Below are positions 34,801-46,427 of a stretch of 64,000 bases of DNA, piece by piece. Origin of the DNA: Siphonodentalium dalli (lineage: Eukaryota; Mollusca; Scaphopoda; Gadilida; Siphonodentaliidae). The notes beneath the pieces are model-generated. The model was given only the letters and a program-made list of their open reading frames with translations, was not told the DNA's origin and did no database searches. The translations under genes were made by a program, and so were the position numbers. The stretch spans positions 167,270,394 to 167,334,393 of the forward strand of contig CP136069.1 of assembly GCA_032622095.1 (NCBI GenBank). The letters are read 5' to 3'. How positions within the stretch are numbered: position 1 is the first letter of the stretch; each line of letters begins with the position of its first letter.

Positions 34801-35432
34801 TCTCATATATATTTTGAAGACCTCTGTCTGTCTGTATGTTTGTCTGTCTGTTTGTTTGTCATTGATACAAATCTACGATTCTCGACCGATTGGGACGAAA
34901 CTTGGTACGTGTGTGTAGTTTGACCAGGCGGTGGACGTTGTCGTATTGGCGAGCTCGTGCGACGCCCGTGCAGCGCATGCGCAGACGAGATCTCGGAAAC
35001 GGGTGGAGCTATCGACTTGAAATTTGCTATGTGAATGTATCTTGCCCCGAATGCGAATTTTATCGGGTCGCCGAGCCCGTGCGGCGCCAGCTTCGCGCAT
35101 GCGCAGACGAGATCTCGGAAACGGGTGGAGCTATCGACTTGAAATTTGCTATGCGAATGTATCTTGCCCCGGATACGAATTTGATCGGGTCGCCGAGCGC
35201 GTGCGACCCCAGCTTCGCGCATGCGCAGACGAGATCTCGGAAACGGGTGGAGCTGTCGACTTGAAATTTGCTATGTGAATGTATCTTGCCCCGGATACGA
35301 ATTTTATCGGGTCGCCGAGCCCGTGCGACGCCAGCTTTGCGCATGCGCAGACCAGATCTCGGAAACGGGTGGAGCTATCGACTTGAAATTTGGTTTTTGA
35401 GTAGCCCGGACAACGTCGGGCTCATCGGCTAG
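34801..35432 (+). mobile_element. Helitron-like element, type B, plus-strand array member 2 (4 units)
   Basis: Same ends (TCTCATATATATTTTGAAGA ... CATCGGCTAG), one terminal hairpin and four ~122-bp units. The first unit has CAGCGCATGCGCAG in place of the TTCGCGCATGCG form. Followed immediately by member 3. Confidence 0.85.
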
Positions 35433-36185
35433 TCTCATATATATTTTGAAGACCTCTGTCTGTATGTTTGTTTGTCTGTCTGTATGTTTGTCATTTATAC
35501 AAATCTACGATTCTCGACCGATCGGGACGAAACTTGGTACGTGTGTGTAGTTTGACCAGGCGGTCGACGTTGTCGTATTGGCGAGCCCGTGCGGCGCCCG
35601 CTTCGCGCATGCGCAGACGAAATCTCGGAAACGGGTGGAGCTATCGACTTGAAATTTGCTATGTGAATGTATCTAGCCCCGGATACGAATTTTATCGGGT
35701 TGCCGAGTCCGTGCGACGCCAGCTTCGCGCATGCGCAGACGAGATCTCGGAAACGGGTGGAGCTATCGACTTGAAATTTGCTATGTGAATGTATCTAGCC
35801 CCGGATACGAATTTTATCGGGTCGCCGAGCCCGTGCGACGCCAGCTTCGCGCATGCGCAGACGAGATCTCGGAAACGGGTGGAGCTATCGACTTGAAATT
35901 TGCTATGTGACTGTATCTTGCACCGGATACGAATTTTATCGGGTCGCCGAGCCCGTGCGACGCCAGCTTCGCGCATGCGCAGACCAGATCTCGGAAACGG
36001 GTAGAGCTATCGACTTGAAATTTACTATGTGAATGTATCTTCCCCCGGATACGAATTTTATCGGGTCGCCGAGCCCGTGCGACGCAAGCTTCACGCATGC
36101 GCAGACCAGATCTCGGAAACGGGTGGAGCTATCGACTTGAGTTTGGTTTTTGAATAGCCCGGACAACGTCGGGCTCATCGGCTAG
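35433..36185 (+). mobile_element. Helitron-like element, type B, plus-strand array member 3 (5 units)
   Basis: Same ends, one terminal hairpin and five ~122-bp units; the last has a CACGCATGCGC variant. It ends CATCGGCTAG at 36185 and is followed by T, so the whole three-member array is bounded A|TC...CTAG|T as a single Helitron insertion would be. Confidence 0.85.
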
Positions 36186-36972
36186 TAATATATATTTAAC
36201 AACAGTTGAGCATCGATGTTTTTATTTATTTCCAGATATTCTCGTAGATCAGTTCAGTTGAAGTGATTTAAAGTTATCGCCCTGGGATTACTCAAGTACA
36301 CAATTTAAAATCCATATCTCATGTAAAACATCCGCTTTGCGAAAACGACCGAGATGTTGCTATGAAAAATCCGTTTATCAACTATGCATCAAATCGGTCG
36401 ACGCTTGTTCAAGTTATATATCGAGATCACGACATTAAGTTTTTTTAAATAGACAATGGGCCTTTTGTTTCTGTTTGATTGCTTTGAAAAATTCGACTGA
36501 CTGAATACTGGGAAAGGATAGTTGAATACTATTTCAATAGAACAAAAACATTATATGTAAGACAGACGTAGAGAGAGAGATAATATAGAGTGAAAGACAA
36601 GGTATATAGATGGAGAATGGAGAGAGAGCGCGGGAAAGATGCTTCTTTTATATTTATATTTTGTCTGATAGATATATAAAGTTATTGTTATTAATTTCGG
36701 CGTAATGGTTGCGTGTTCGGTCAATGGATATGGATTTTGAATGGTATAAGTGATTAATCCTCAAGAGGAATGAGATTGTATTACTTGTTGTGCTTATCAA
36801 ATAAGCGCATCTGCAGCCATAAACTATTATATTGGTGTTAGGGTCCTTCTTCATAAAATGTTGGTACGTGTGTAAGAAACAAGTATATTATAACGGTATA
36901 TTTTGAAGGGGGGGGGGGGGTACTTGTTTGTCCGAAAATGTAGTCTCAAGAGTTCCGAAATATATCAATGAC
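36186..36972. other. Unannotated region
   Basis: A GA-rich stretch lies at 36570-36635 and a G12-type run at 36908-36920. No gene. Confidence 0.4.
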
Positions 36973-37317
36973 CTATTTTATAAAAACTGAGAGATTCTTG
37001 GTAATTCTTCTGTTGTGGTTATTGAATAGTGCTGCTAACTTGTTAGCGTTTGGTATCCGGTAATAGTATGGTCCCAGGTATTGTACGCGTATGTCTTGGG
37101 CTTCAATACATTTAAGGATGACATGATACTCGTCGCCAATTTCTGAGTTGCAGAGGGCATATAATCTATCCGAATATGGGGCATTGGTCCACGTGCCATA
37201 TTCTATTGGGAGTCTATGGTTCCTCGTTCGGAAGAGTTTTGTTATTGATAGGTAGCTTTCTCGTTCAAATGAGGTCTTGATAATACGATAAGAGGCGAAT
37301 TTACTGGATGTTGCTAA
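36973..37317 (-). pseudogene. LINE C-terminal relic (second copy of the family)
   Basis: The minus strand is open for about 115 codons down to a TAG at 36973-36975. It aligns with the C-terminal region of the LINE at 24606-25217: KLFRTRNHRLPIEYGTW against KIRTSNHRLPIEKARW, SEIGDEYHVILKC against SDTIGDEYHFVLVC, and RRITKNLSVFIK against SRLKQLSIFLK. Only part of the Cys pattern is retained. Upstream RT sequence is absent, so this is a 3' fragment of an older or related element. Confidence 0.7.
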
Positions 37318-37589
37318 CGATTGTGCATGGCATGCTCATCGATACTCATTCTCATGATAGCATTATGTATTCAAGCAAGTGTACTAGTCATCATAATTAT
37401 AAACCTGTGGATATATATACATAATCATAATATTTTATGAACATTGAAGTCACTTCCGACATATATATTAGCTTACCACTATCCGTTTTATGTTAATGTT
37501 CTAATTGGACGCTATGCCATTGGAAATGCATACATGGATGCTCATGCAGTGCCATATTCGTCAAATGTGTTATAGTTCATGAATAACTG
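37318..37589. other. Unannotated spacer
   Basis: Nothing recognised. Confidence 0.4.
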
Positions 37590-38466
37590 GTTCGGACGTT
37601 AGAACGATCAACCAATTAGTTTGTAAAAGTGGTCAATATTAGCCAGTTTCTTTGCAAAAGACGTAAGCCTACATCCTTCTCGAAATTTGAATGCCACTGT
37701 GCGCAAATTTCACCGTTTAATCTTCTAGTCTATTCCAGACAAAGCAATTTTCCAAGTAGATCTGGAGAGCTTCTATGAGTACTATGGCCTTTCCTATAGA
37801 ACGTTAATGTCAATAGAACGTTGTTTGATAAACCAACCGCTAATTATGGACCCCTCCAATTCTGATCTCTCACTATAATCCAGCGACAAAAAGGGCACCA
37901 GTCTCATAAGAGACATATACAACATCACAAAACAGCAGGTATGTCTTGGACAGTAAACGCCATTTGTGCTTGTCGTGTTTAGTAACTCATTCAACGTTTT
38001 TTAAAAATATTTTAGAGTTTGTGAGTTAGTCTTGGATCGAATGTTAGAATAATGAACCAATTAGTGTGTAAAAGTGGTCAATATCAGCCAGTTTCTTTGC
38101 AAAAGACATAAAGGCTTCATCCTTCTAGAAAATTGAATTGTCATTGTGTTTCGCAAATTTAACGGTTTATTGTTTTAGTTTATTCTAAGCAAAGTCATTA
38201 TCAAGGTAGACCTGGAGATCTTCGAAAGGCATTATGGTATTTCCCATAGAAATTTAATTTCAATAGAACCTTGTTTGATAAACTAAAGGCTAATTTTGGA
38301 CCCCTCTCCACATCTAACCTATCACGATAATCGAGCGACAACAAAAGGCCATCAACCTCATATGAGCGATCTACAACATCACAACACAACAGGTGTGTCT
38401 TGGAGATAGTAAGCGCCCTTTGTGTTTGTCGTGTCGAGTTATTCATTCAAAGTTTTTCAATTAAAC
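37590..38466 (+). repeat. Tandem duplication, 445-bp period, two copies
   Basis: ACCAATTAGTTTGTAAAAGT at 37611 and ACCAATTAGTGTGTAAAAGT at 38056 mark equivalent points. Similarity runs through to TTATTCATTCAAAG at about 38450. Copies differ at many positions, so the duplication is old. No recognisable coding content. Confidence 0.85.
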
Positions 38467-39479
38467 ATGCGACACTTGCCAGTCAATATAGGTGATCGTG
38501 AATATGTGGCAGTGAGGCTCAAGTTGCCTCTACTCCTATCGTTAAGGCTACATACACATACAGACAATACGTTCACAACTTAAAGTCTGCAAGTAACGGT
38601 ATGACATGTAAGACTAAAACCGGACCATTGTCATGTGCAAATAAATTATAAGTACTTGTATTAGCGTGTGTACCCATCCCTTCTCACATCCCTGAATCGA
38701 ACGGCAATTTGATGGAAACAATTTGATGGCGACAAAATGTTTTACCAAATGTTTGGTCGGTATCCGTGGTGCATGTCATATATATACCAGCCAGATAAAC
38801 ATCAAATACATACAACTGAGCTGTATTTGTTATGTGCTCCATTTTTTACGTATGCATATAAATTGTATATTAGCAGTTATTATGTATATATGCAAAATTA
38901 TGATGTTGGGTTTTATGTTTGAACATATAGGCCGGAGTCATAATCTCCAATTTAAACCTCCGAGTTTAAACCTGGTTTAGACCTACATTGGTGGTCAAAG
39001 GGCGCATCTTGTCGTTCAGTTGTCATTTAATTGACAACTATATTCGGTGGTATGAACATGCAGTCAAACTACCTTGTTACCAATCGGAACAATATGCAGG
39101 CCGATAAAACGCTTATTGACACGCCATAAATTATCGCGAACGCGTGCAGGCTCTTGTGATGTATTCATTGAGAAACAAGTATCGCTCAAGGACCACTAAT
39201 CCATTCTTATTCTGCGTTTAAACAAATCTGACAAAGGGCATGTCTCTCGACGCGAGTTTCACTTGCTGTTCACCACTTTGTTTGTGGTTTTCCGCAAGAT
39301 GCTTTATCCGAAAAGACAAAAGTTGGTGTGTTTACATGTATGTTTATATAGACAGATTATGAGATCTGTCTATCTATCCGCCCGTCCGTTCGCAACTTTC
39401 CGTCCTAACCCCAGAACCGCTGTTGTGGGTTAAGTAACTAGACAGAACAAGTTGTAACGAACACATTTGTTTATTGTTT
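38467..39479. other. Unannotated region
   Basis: A TTTAAACC dyad occurs at 38952-38978. No gene supported. Confidence 0.4.
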
Positions 39480-40030
39480 CGTGTCTATTGTTTGTGATTG
39501 AAGGATCGACTAATCTAATGTACAACATAAGAAACTCATTTGACATCCAAGTATTAAGAATAAAGTTATTCACCACCCCGCCAACCCACCAACCAATACA
39601 TAATTTCAGATCGCAGATTTTTATTCGCAATTCAACTTCCAGTTCTATAAAATGATTGTTTATGAATGAAGGATCGTCTAATCAAATATAAAAATTAGAA
39701 ACTTATCTACGTCCGAGTTTAAAGACTAATGTTATTCGCCACCCCAAGTTTGAAGAATAAAGTTATTCGCCACCCCACCCAATTCAGAAGATATTTGTTC
39801 GCAATTCCAGTTCTAAAAATGACTGTTTTTGATTGAAGGATTATCTAATCTTATGCACAAAATAACAAACTCATATGACATCAAAGTATTGAGAATAAAG
39901 TTAATCGATACCCCATCCCCCAGCCCACACCCAACCATCTTACATAATTTCTTATAGCATATTATTGTTCGTAATTCCACTTCCAGTTCTATAAAATGAT
40001 TGTTTATGATTGAAGGCGTCTAATCTAATG
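39480..40030 (+). repeat. Satellite-like tandem array, ~167-175-bp period
   Basis: Anchor GATTGAAGGATCGACTAATC and its variants occur at 39497, 39664, 39832 and 40007, with AATAAAGTTATTC-CCACCCC blocks following. Just over three imperfect copies, with an internal small duplication near 39733-39775. Confidence 0.85.
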
Positions 40031-42657
40031 CACAAATATATAAAATGACCATATATACGCGGAAGGATTCCCTTGTGACTGCCATGGTTCGAGTCACGCA
40101 GCCGATTTAGCAACAACAATTGCAATGTTGAGCTCCATGCACGACTTCAGCCCAATTATTCAAAAATTTGGAAAGGGTTATATGGTTGCGTCCCTGTCCT
40201 ATGGACGCCCACCGAGTGGCACCGCATGAAAATGCAATGATTCCCGGGAGGCCGCCATGCTTCTAGCTACGTAATCATGTTTATGGGCTGCGAAACGGTT
40301 TTCAAAAGCATTTCTTTGTTTTTTGTAACATCTCACAGTCTGTTGTTGAAAATACGTATGAGTTTTATGTCCTGATGGATCTGGGGTTTCTCTATCCATA
40401 TTGTCGATTTAATTGTTTAAATACCAGAGGAGCAGATGGTGGCGATTTTCGGCCATGTCTATATAGTGGTATAAACGATACGGCGTCACGATATCGGGAA
40501 GAGAAGTCCCAGAACCCAAAATACTGGCACGAAGAGATCAGCGAAACCCACTTGAAATTTTAAACGCTCTGTATAGTCACAACGACTATCGTCCCATTGG
40601 CTAAACCAGGGACTATAGCCTATAGTACATGTATGAGGCGGCGCGGCATTTCCAAATTAATTGTCAACACACCTCATCCCACCCGGACAACATCTTCATG
40701 TATACGGTATTTGTATTTGTTTATATCTGCATTAAGTATACACTAATACTATAAAACAAGTTGATTATACGGTGACAGTCTTGACTTCTTGTTTACATTC
40801 AGACAGGATGTCACCCGGAAAACTAGCAATTGATTTGTGCCTGATATTAAGCCAACTTAAGTCGGACAACGATTCCAACATTTATAATCAAAATATGCAA
40901 TATATGTGTATAGTCATTCTCCAAGACAATGCCAATTTGTATTGTAATAGTTTTAAATCAATCGGATAGGAATTTCATGAAAGCATTGTCATTCTGTGTA
41001 CGTGGCATCAATTATAAGACTGTAGCTAGATTTCAGCCTTGTCACTACATGCCCAGCGTTACCTATATCGATTGGCATGGCTGTGTCGCTCGTCAAAGTT
41101 TCAGCAGAAAGGGGATTGTGATGTTTAAATGTAAACCGTTGAAAGAAGCACTCAATGTGATAAATACAAAAGGCTTTCTACCACCCAAGGCGCACCTGTT
41201 ATTCTGGAAATCCATATATTAATCTTATGAGACTGGTTGCATTTTGTGGTAACCAGCGAACAGAATTGGAGAGGTGATTAAGAATCACTCTTTAGATACT
41301 GACACACAATGTTCTGTTGAAATGAATCTCCTAATTGAAATACCGCTAGGTTTATCGACGCTCCGTGGGTCTACTTAGATAGATCTTGAAACTTATGATG
41401 CAGAATAGCTTTTACCTCGCTTTAACCCAATTGCAAATTAATTGATTAATCTTGGCATCTATCACAAAGAAATGGGTTCATCGTACGAACCATGACTAAA
41501 ACGCACACTGCCATACATATTTAATAGAAAACATTTTTGAAATAGCATGATACATCCTAGGACCCAACTTTAGCCCGAGCCTGTGTACATATTCCGTCAC
41601 TTTCCAGTCATTTTTTTAAATTTGGAACAGATATTAAACATCGTAGGAACCTGAAATCTGAGTTTGGTTGGAACCATTTTTGTCGAGTTCTTGCCATTTT
41701 TGCCGACTTTTCTAGCTCGTTAGCGCAATAACATGAACAAATATTACAGATTTTAACAATGTTTTGCGTAAGAGCTGTTTTAAAAAAATATCTTGAACGA
41801 GTTCGAAAACCAGACTTATCCGATCTTTTCTACCGCAGTTATGCCCCCTAGTTTGACGATTTTTCTTGATTTTCAACATTTGAGGTTTCCGGATGATGAC
41901 ATTTATTCCGGACATATCCAATCCTTCAGTTATCCACCGTGTCCATGGACATTGTGGTCGGTCGACCTTTTATTTAATATGATTTGCGACTGTCATATCA
42001 GTGTATCATTTCTAGATGAAGACAATCCAACTCGACCACCCATCGGACACTTGAATTATTCTAAACCACACAACTATCGGCCGCGCCGTATATATCAGTA
42101 CCAGATTCCTAGATTATATCCACGGTTCCCACTCTACTTTCCCACCCATCGGAAACATGAATTATCAATAAAATGCTCTTCATTGTTCGGTCCACAAAAT
42201 GTTGGGAGACAACGATACGATTAGGTGCCATTAACTTAGCAGGTATAATTCCATACGTTATGACGCATTAAGATGCGTCGACTAAGATTGTTACAAGTAA
42301 CACCAGGGAGGTACAGCTTCACCTATGTAGCCTCTGATGTCTACATATATAGAGTACATACAGTTTGCATTGGTGTGTGGTACGGTATATATCATCTCAT
42401 CCAAAACCAGCTAAATAATCTTTTAATTCTTATTTTTTTTAAAACACAGATTCACCCATATTAGCATTGCACTATATCAACCCAATTTATTGTGCTGTAA
42501 TGCAGTTGAAGGTTGTTTGTGAGTTTGTGAGTAGCTTCATATCTGCACTTGCACAAGTTCCATGAATTCCGTTACTAGTTCCCACACCAATCCCAGTTTC
42601 TAGTTCCCAGTTCTCATAATATAATAATAATCGTTACTGAATCGCCCACATGTATGT
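40031..42657. other. Unannotated region with unrecognised open frames
   Basis: The longest frames are 40929-41222 (97 codons) and 41793-42224 (143 codons, Pro/Tyr/Phe-rich in its second half). Neither shows a domain, repeat or flanking signal that I recognise; both could be chance. No other feature seen. Confidence 0.35.
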
Positions 42658-43116
42658 ATGCATAATCACAGCAGCTACGGTGCCATCCTTTCTGGATTCT
42701 TCTTTTGTCGTGACTAGTCCATCTAGAAATCACAAACTAGGTCACATACGCTCGTCCAGCTGTTCAAAATTGGGTGCATGGGTTCAACATAATGAAAAAA
42801 TGTCAGTTTTCGTTGTTAAATCGCCTGCGTAGGCATAACCATAGCAACCACTAGGCTATTGTTCTGGATTCGTTTTGTGCCGCTACTAGTCCATCTCAAA
42901 AACAAAAAAACTAGGTCACAATTTACCTGTCCAGCTGTTCAAAAATTGGGTGTAAGTCGTGCGTGGAGGAAATTAACAATTTCTCGTTGCCAAATTCCAA
43001 TATATTATGCATAATCACAGCAGCTAGGGGGCTATCCTTGTGTATTCTTGTGCTGCCACCAGTCCATCTAGAAATCACAAACTGGGTCACATACGCCCAT
43101 CCAGCTGTTCAAAAAA
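42658..43116 (+). repeat. Tandem repeat, ~175-bp period, 2.6 copies
   Basis: GCATAATCACAGCAGCTA-type starts at 42658, 42833 (GCATAACCATAGCAACCACTA) and 43009. Each is followed by a CTAGTCCATCT block and TCCAGCTGTTCAAAA. The last copy is interrupted after CCAGCTGTTCAAAAA by the Penelope-like coding relic. Confidence 0.85.
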
Positions 43117-43437
43117 TCGCATATGTTCTGACAACACTATTGTTTGTAAAAGAGCAGACAAAGGAGGTGCAATGGTGATTATGGAAGCGACCGACTATGC
43201 CAACAAATCGGAAGATACACACTTGGACGATCGTTTTTACAAGAAACTTCATACAAATGAGGAGAAGTTTGTCACAAAGTTCTCTAAATGCCTATCTGAT
43301 AAAGAAGCCGAATATCTCACAAAATTTGAGATGAAATGCAGCTCTTATGGATTACCCAAAATTCATAAAAGTCCCACAATCCAACAGGCAATTAAAGAAC
43401 AGAATTCCGCGTACATCCGAGTGCCCAGGTGTGGATA
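43114..43437 (+). pseudogene. Penelope-like element reverse transcriptase, N-terminal relic
   Basis: The open frame reads RADKGGAMVIME, then ...DRFYKKLHTNEEKF..., then YGLPKIHKSPTIQ and YIRVPR. DKGGA-V-M and YGLPK(I/V)HK are the signature N-terminal motifs of Penelope-like RTs. The frame stops at 43437, before the region where the catalytic motifs would lie, so the domain is truncated. These elements normally carry RT followed by a GIY-YIG endonuclease; a possible endonuclease tail lies just downstream at 43500-43679. Confidence 0.7.
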
Positions 43438-43499
43438 ATATGGTCACTGATGTTAGTCGGGAAAGTTTCTTTTGCGTGTATATACAGTTGGTGTTCGAG

Positions 43500-43679
43500 A
43501 TAAATCAACCAGAATATCGCAAAATTTCACTGAGTGAACATTTGGATGAATGTGGAAAGAATCAATATTCGATCTTCCCATTCCAAAAATTGTTCTCAGC
43601 AAACAGAATACGCCGAACACGGAAGGAAGATTTCTACGTTGATCACTTCCGATGCAAGTTAAATGCGCCCAGGAAATGA
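43500..43679 (+). pseudogene. Possible GIY-YIG-like C-terminal tail of the Penelope-like element
   Basis: In another frame the chain reads ISLSEHLDECGK, then YSIFPFQKL, RRTRKEDFYVDHF and KLNAPRK before a stop at 43679. A Cys-Gly, FPF, Arg-rich and LN pattern close to a stop is compatible with the end of a GIY-YIG domain, and the position downstream of the RT relic fits a large internal deletion. The match is by pattern only, with no catalytic GIY or YIG visible. Confidence 0.35.
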
Positions 43680-44349
43680 CGTTGCATAAAACTGGGTTAT
43701 CTCCCTTGACACTATGACGTCATAATTCAATTTATCGTCTATTGAAAAGTGGCAATGCCACGAAAGGCCTTTAGACATTTTACTTCAATTAATTAATTTT
43801 CTATAGACATGTCTCATGTTATTCTTAGACCATATATATAACTGTGCACACGTTACTTTAAACTGTGAAATATATATATATTTGCCAATGTCTGTCTGTG
43901 TTCCATACAAATTTACAGGGACCATCTCGATAACAATAGAGAGGTCTATTTTTGGCACTTTTTTTTTTACAAGAAAGACAAGAAAACCATAGTCAGAAAT
44001 GGTAACGCCACCAAGATTATAGTATTACATATAAATAGAAATTATAAAAAATACAATATTTTGATAACAATTGCGTTTAAACAAGTAATCCTTCAAATTA
44101 TTACTAACAAAGCAAGTAAACGACTGTGGGGTCACTCAACAGATTATAAAGACTTGGACTTAGTATACTGTAAATACTAAACTTTAAATGAAATAATTAA
44201 AAGATAAAATTTAGCAAGTAGTAAAAGTTAATTTTCTCATTTTATTTTTTTTTGGGTTAAATAAAGCAATAATTTAAATGTAACATTTGGTTTTTTTAAA
44301 ATGATTGACCGTGGCTCTTCCAATAATTGCGAGACTGACCTGGTCAATT
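43680..44349. other. Unannotated region
   Basis: TGACGTCA at 43715-43722. AT-rich, no gene seen. Confidence 0.4.
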
Positions 44350-44590
44350 GTAGTTAAGTAGTTGTTTTGAGAATTACTATGGAGGGAAATAGTTATGGCT
44401 GTGGCTTCGCAAGTAATTAACTTGGTGACGTGATGATAACAAATCTGAACTCCAGTAAACCAAGGACGCTCCATACCAAATATAAGGTAAATTAATAATT
44501 CTTTAGAAGTTGTTTTAAGATTTACTATGGAGGGAAAGAATTGTGGTGCTGGCTTCGCAACTATTTGACATCATTGTAACAAATATAAAT
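44350..44590 (+). repeat. Two diverged copies of a ~150-bp tandem unit
   Basis: TTTACTATGGAGGGAAA and GGCTTCGCAA blocks occur at 44373-44412 and 44520-44561, about 149 bp apart. A third related unit is not evident. Confidence 0.55.
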
Positions 44591-45004
44591 ATTAGTCACT
44601 CAGGCAATAGATGTATCTATTCTGTATATTAAGTTATTGGGTCTTACGTGTCTTGAGATGTCTAAATAGTTTTCGATGGACAGATCGCACAAGGGACCCA
44701 CGCCAATCTTCTGTTGGGATTCCAATTGTTGGCTTATTAAATATGCACATATGCTTAAAATACAGTCGCGCGCGAAGCACGCTCCCGTAAGTCGGGTTTT
44801 TGATCCCAGTTAATGAAAATATCATTGAAATAATCGGTTTCCCCCATTAAACATCAATATATTCAATATACATGTTTTGGAGCAGAATTAGGCAGTCCAT
44901 ATTGGACGCCATCATGGAATTTATTTTGTTTTGTTTTAATTTTCACACATATTTATTAGTTTTGTGGATGGAGTTCTCATTAAACCTCACATTCTTATAT
45001 TGGT
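44591..45004. other. Unannotated region
   Basis: A leading half-spacer of the palindrome array (ATTAAACCTCACATTCTTAT) is at 44979. Otherwise nothing recognised. Confidence 0.4.
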
Positions 45005-45486
45005 TACAGTAATGCCCAAAGTAATTGACCACTTAACCACATCAGAGTTATTGGTAATTTTTCAGGATTTAAAATCCTGAAAAATTACAAATAATTCTGC
45101 TCTGGTTAAGTTGTCAATTACTTTGAATATTACTGTATGAGGATTGAGTTATCATTAAACCTCAAATCCTTATATTGGTTACAGTAATGCCCAAAGTAAT
45201 TGATCACTTAACCACAGCAGAATTATGGGTATTTTTCAGCATTTAAAATCCTGATAAATTACCCATTATTCTGCTGTGCTTAAGTTGTCAATTACTTTGA
45301 ACATTACTGTATGAGGATTGAGTTATCATTAAACCTCAAATCCTTATATTGGTTACAGTAATACCCAAAGTAATTGACCTCTTAACCACAGCATAATTAT
45401 GGGTAATTTTTCAGGATTTAAAATCATGAAAAAATACCCATAATTTTGCTGTGGTTAAGTGATCAATTACTTTGGACATTACTGTA
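45005..45486 (+). repeat. Tandem array of three ~133-bp palindromes (MITE-like)
   Basis: Palindromes at 45005-45137, 45180-45311 and 45354-45486 each begin TACAGTAATGCCCAAAGTAA (or a close variant) and end with its inverse (TTACTTTG.ACATTACTGTA). Arms meet at GGATTTAAAATCCT. They are separated by nearly identical 42-bp spacers (AGTTATCATTAAACCTCAAA), giving 175- and 174-bp periods. The TACAGTA-type end resembles Tc1/mariner termini, so this may be a foldback MITE amplified in tandem with its flank. Confidence 0.9.
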
Positions 45487-45754
45487 TGTAGATGGAGTTA
45501 AACCTCACAACAGTGTGTTGGGGATTTGGACCTTGACTTGGGACCTTTGGTTTTTAACTCAACAAATGCGCGTACACCATATACACAAATTTCTTGGATA
45601 AGATGAGTTTGAAGCCTGCTAACATTTCAATGCTGTCAGTTTTGTATTCTCTGCAGCGGAACTCGACGCATTGAAGCAAAAGTTACAAGAGATAATATGT
45701 GTACGTAACGAGACTATAATACAAATGAAAAAATAAATTCAGGGAGGGGTGGGC

Positions 45755-46345
45755 GACACAGGGAACTAAGGGTTGAACCGATATAAATTTATAGAGCGAT
45801 ACTGACCAATGTTGACATATTATGCATCTCAACTCTACTGAACATTGCAACAAGGCTATAAAATAGGGAGTGTCAGAATCTTAGTCATCTCTATATAGTG
45901 CCAGAATAGTCATTTATGGACTTCTATAAGATGTTGGGTTGGTTACATGGACTCGGAGAAAAAGGGGTTTGTACCGATGAACTGACATAAATTAGTGGAG
46001 CGATGTTGCCATGTAATGTATCGCGACTGTAGTAAAGCAGCAATGATATAAAATTGGGGGGGGGGGGTCTGAAATTATCTCTATGTCTATAGATGGCACC
46101 AGGATTATATAGAAAGGAATAGCAATTGATATACGTATACGGTATACTATATATATGTGGATAATTGGATATGGAATTCATACCGATGAAACGATACAAA
46201 TTAGTGTAGCGATAAAGACCATTGTTGACACTTAGTCAGGCTACGCGGGAGAAAATAGGGTTGATACGATAGACCAAAATAAATTTGTCGGGTGATAATG
46301 ACCAATGTTGATGTATAAAGTAACGCGACTGTACTGTCGCACAAT
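45755..46345 (+). repeat. Degenerate tandem repeat, ~210-bp period
   Basis: Related blocks GAACCGATATAAATTTAT (45776), ACCGATGAACTGACATAAAT (45974) and ACCGATGAAACGATACAAAT (46183) are each followed by GAGCGAT and ...ATGTTGACA / CGACTGTA. A fourth partial unit starts near 46267. Copies are strongly diverged, with a G run at 46057 in the second. Confidence 0.65.
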
Positions 46346-46427
46346 TATCAGGTGTAACCGGTCAAATATGGACTCTAGTGCCCAATATGGAACAGCTCAG
46401 AAAATATTTGCAGGGCCCTAAAATTTA

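Noticed and set aside
34300-36185. CRISPR-like regular spacing of a conserved motif
   Set aside because: The intervening sequence is conserved too (a true tandem repeat), the unit is 122 bp, and the context is eukaryotic.
41793-42224. 143-codon frame as a host gene
   Set aside because: No recognisable domain, no splice or promoter support and AT-driven composition; left as unknown.
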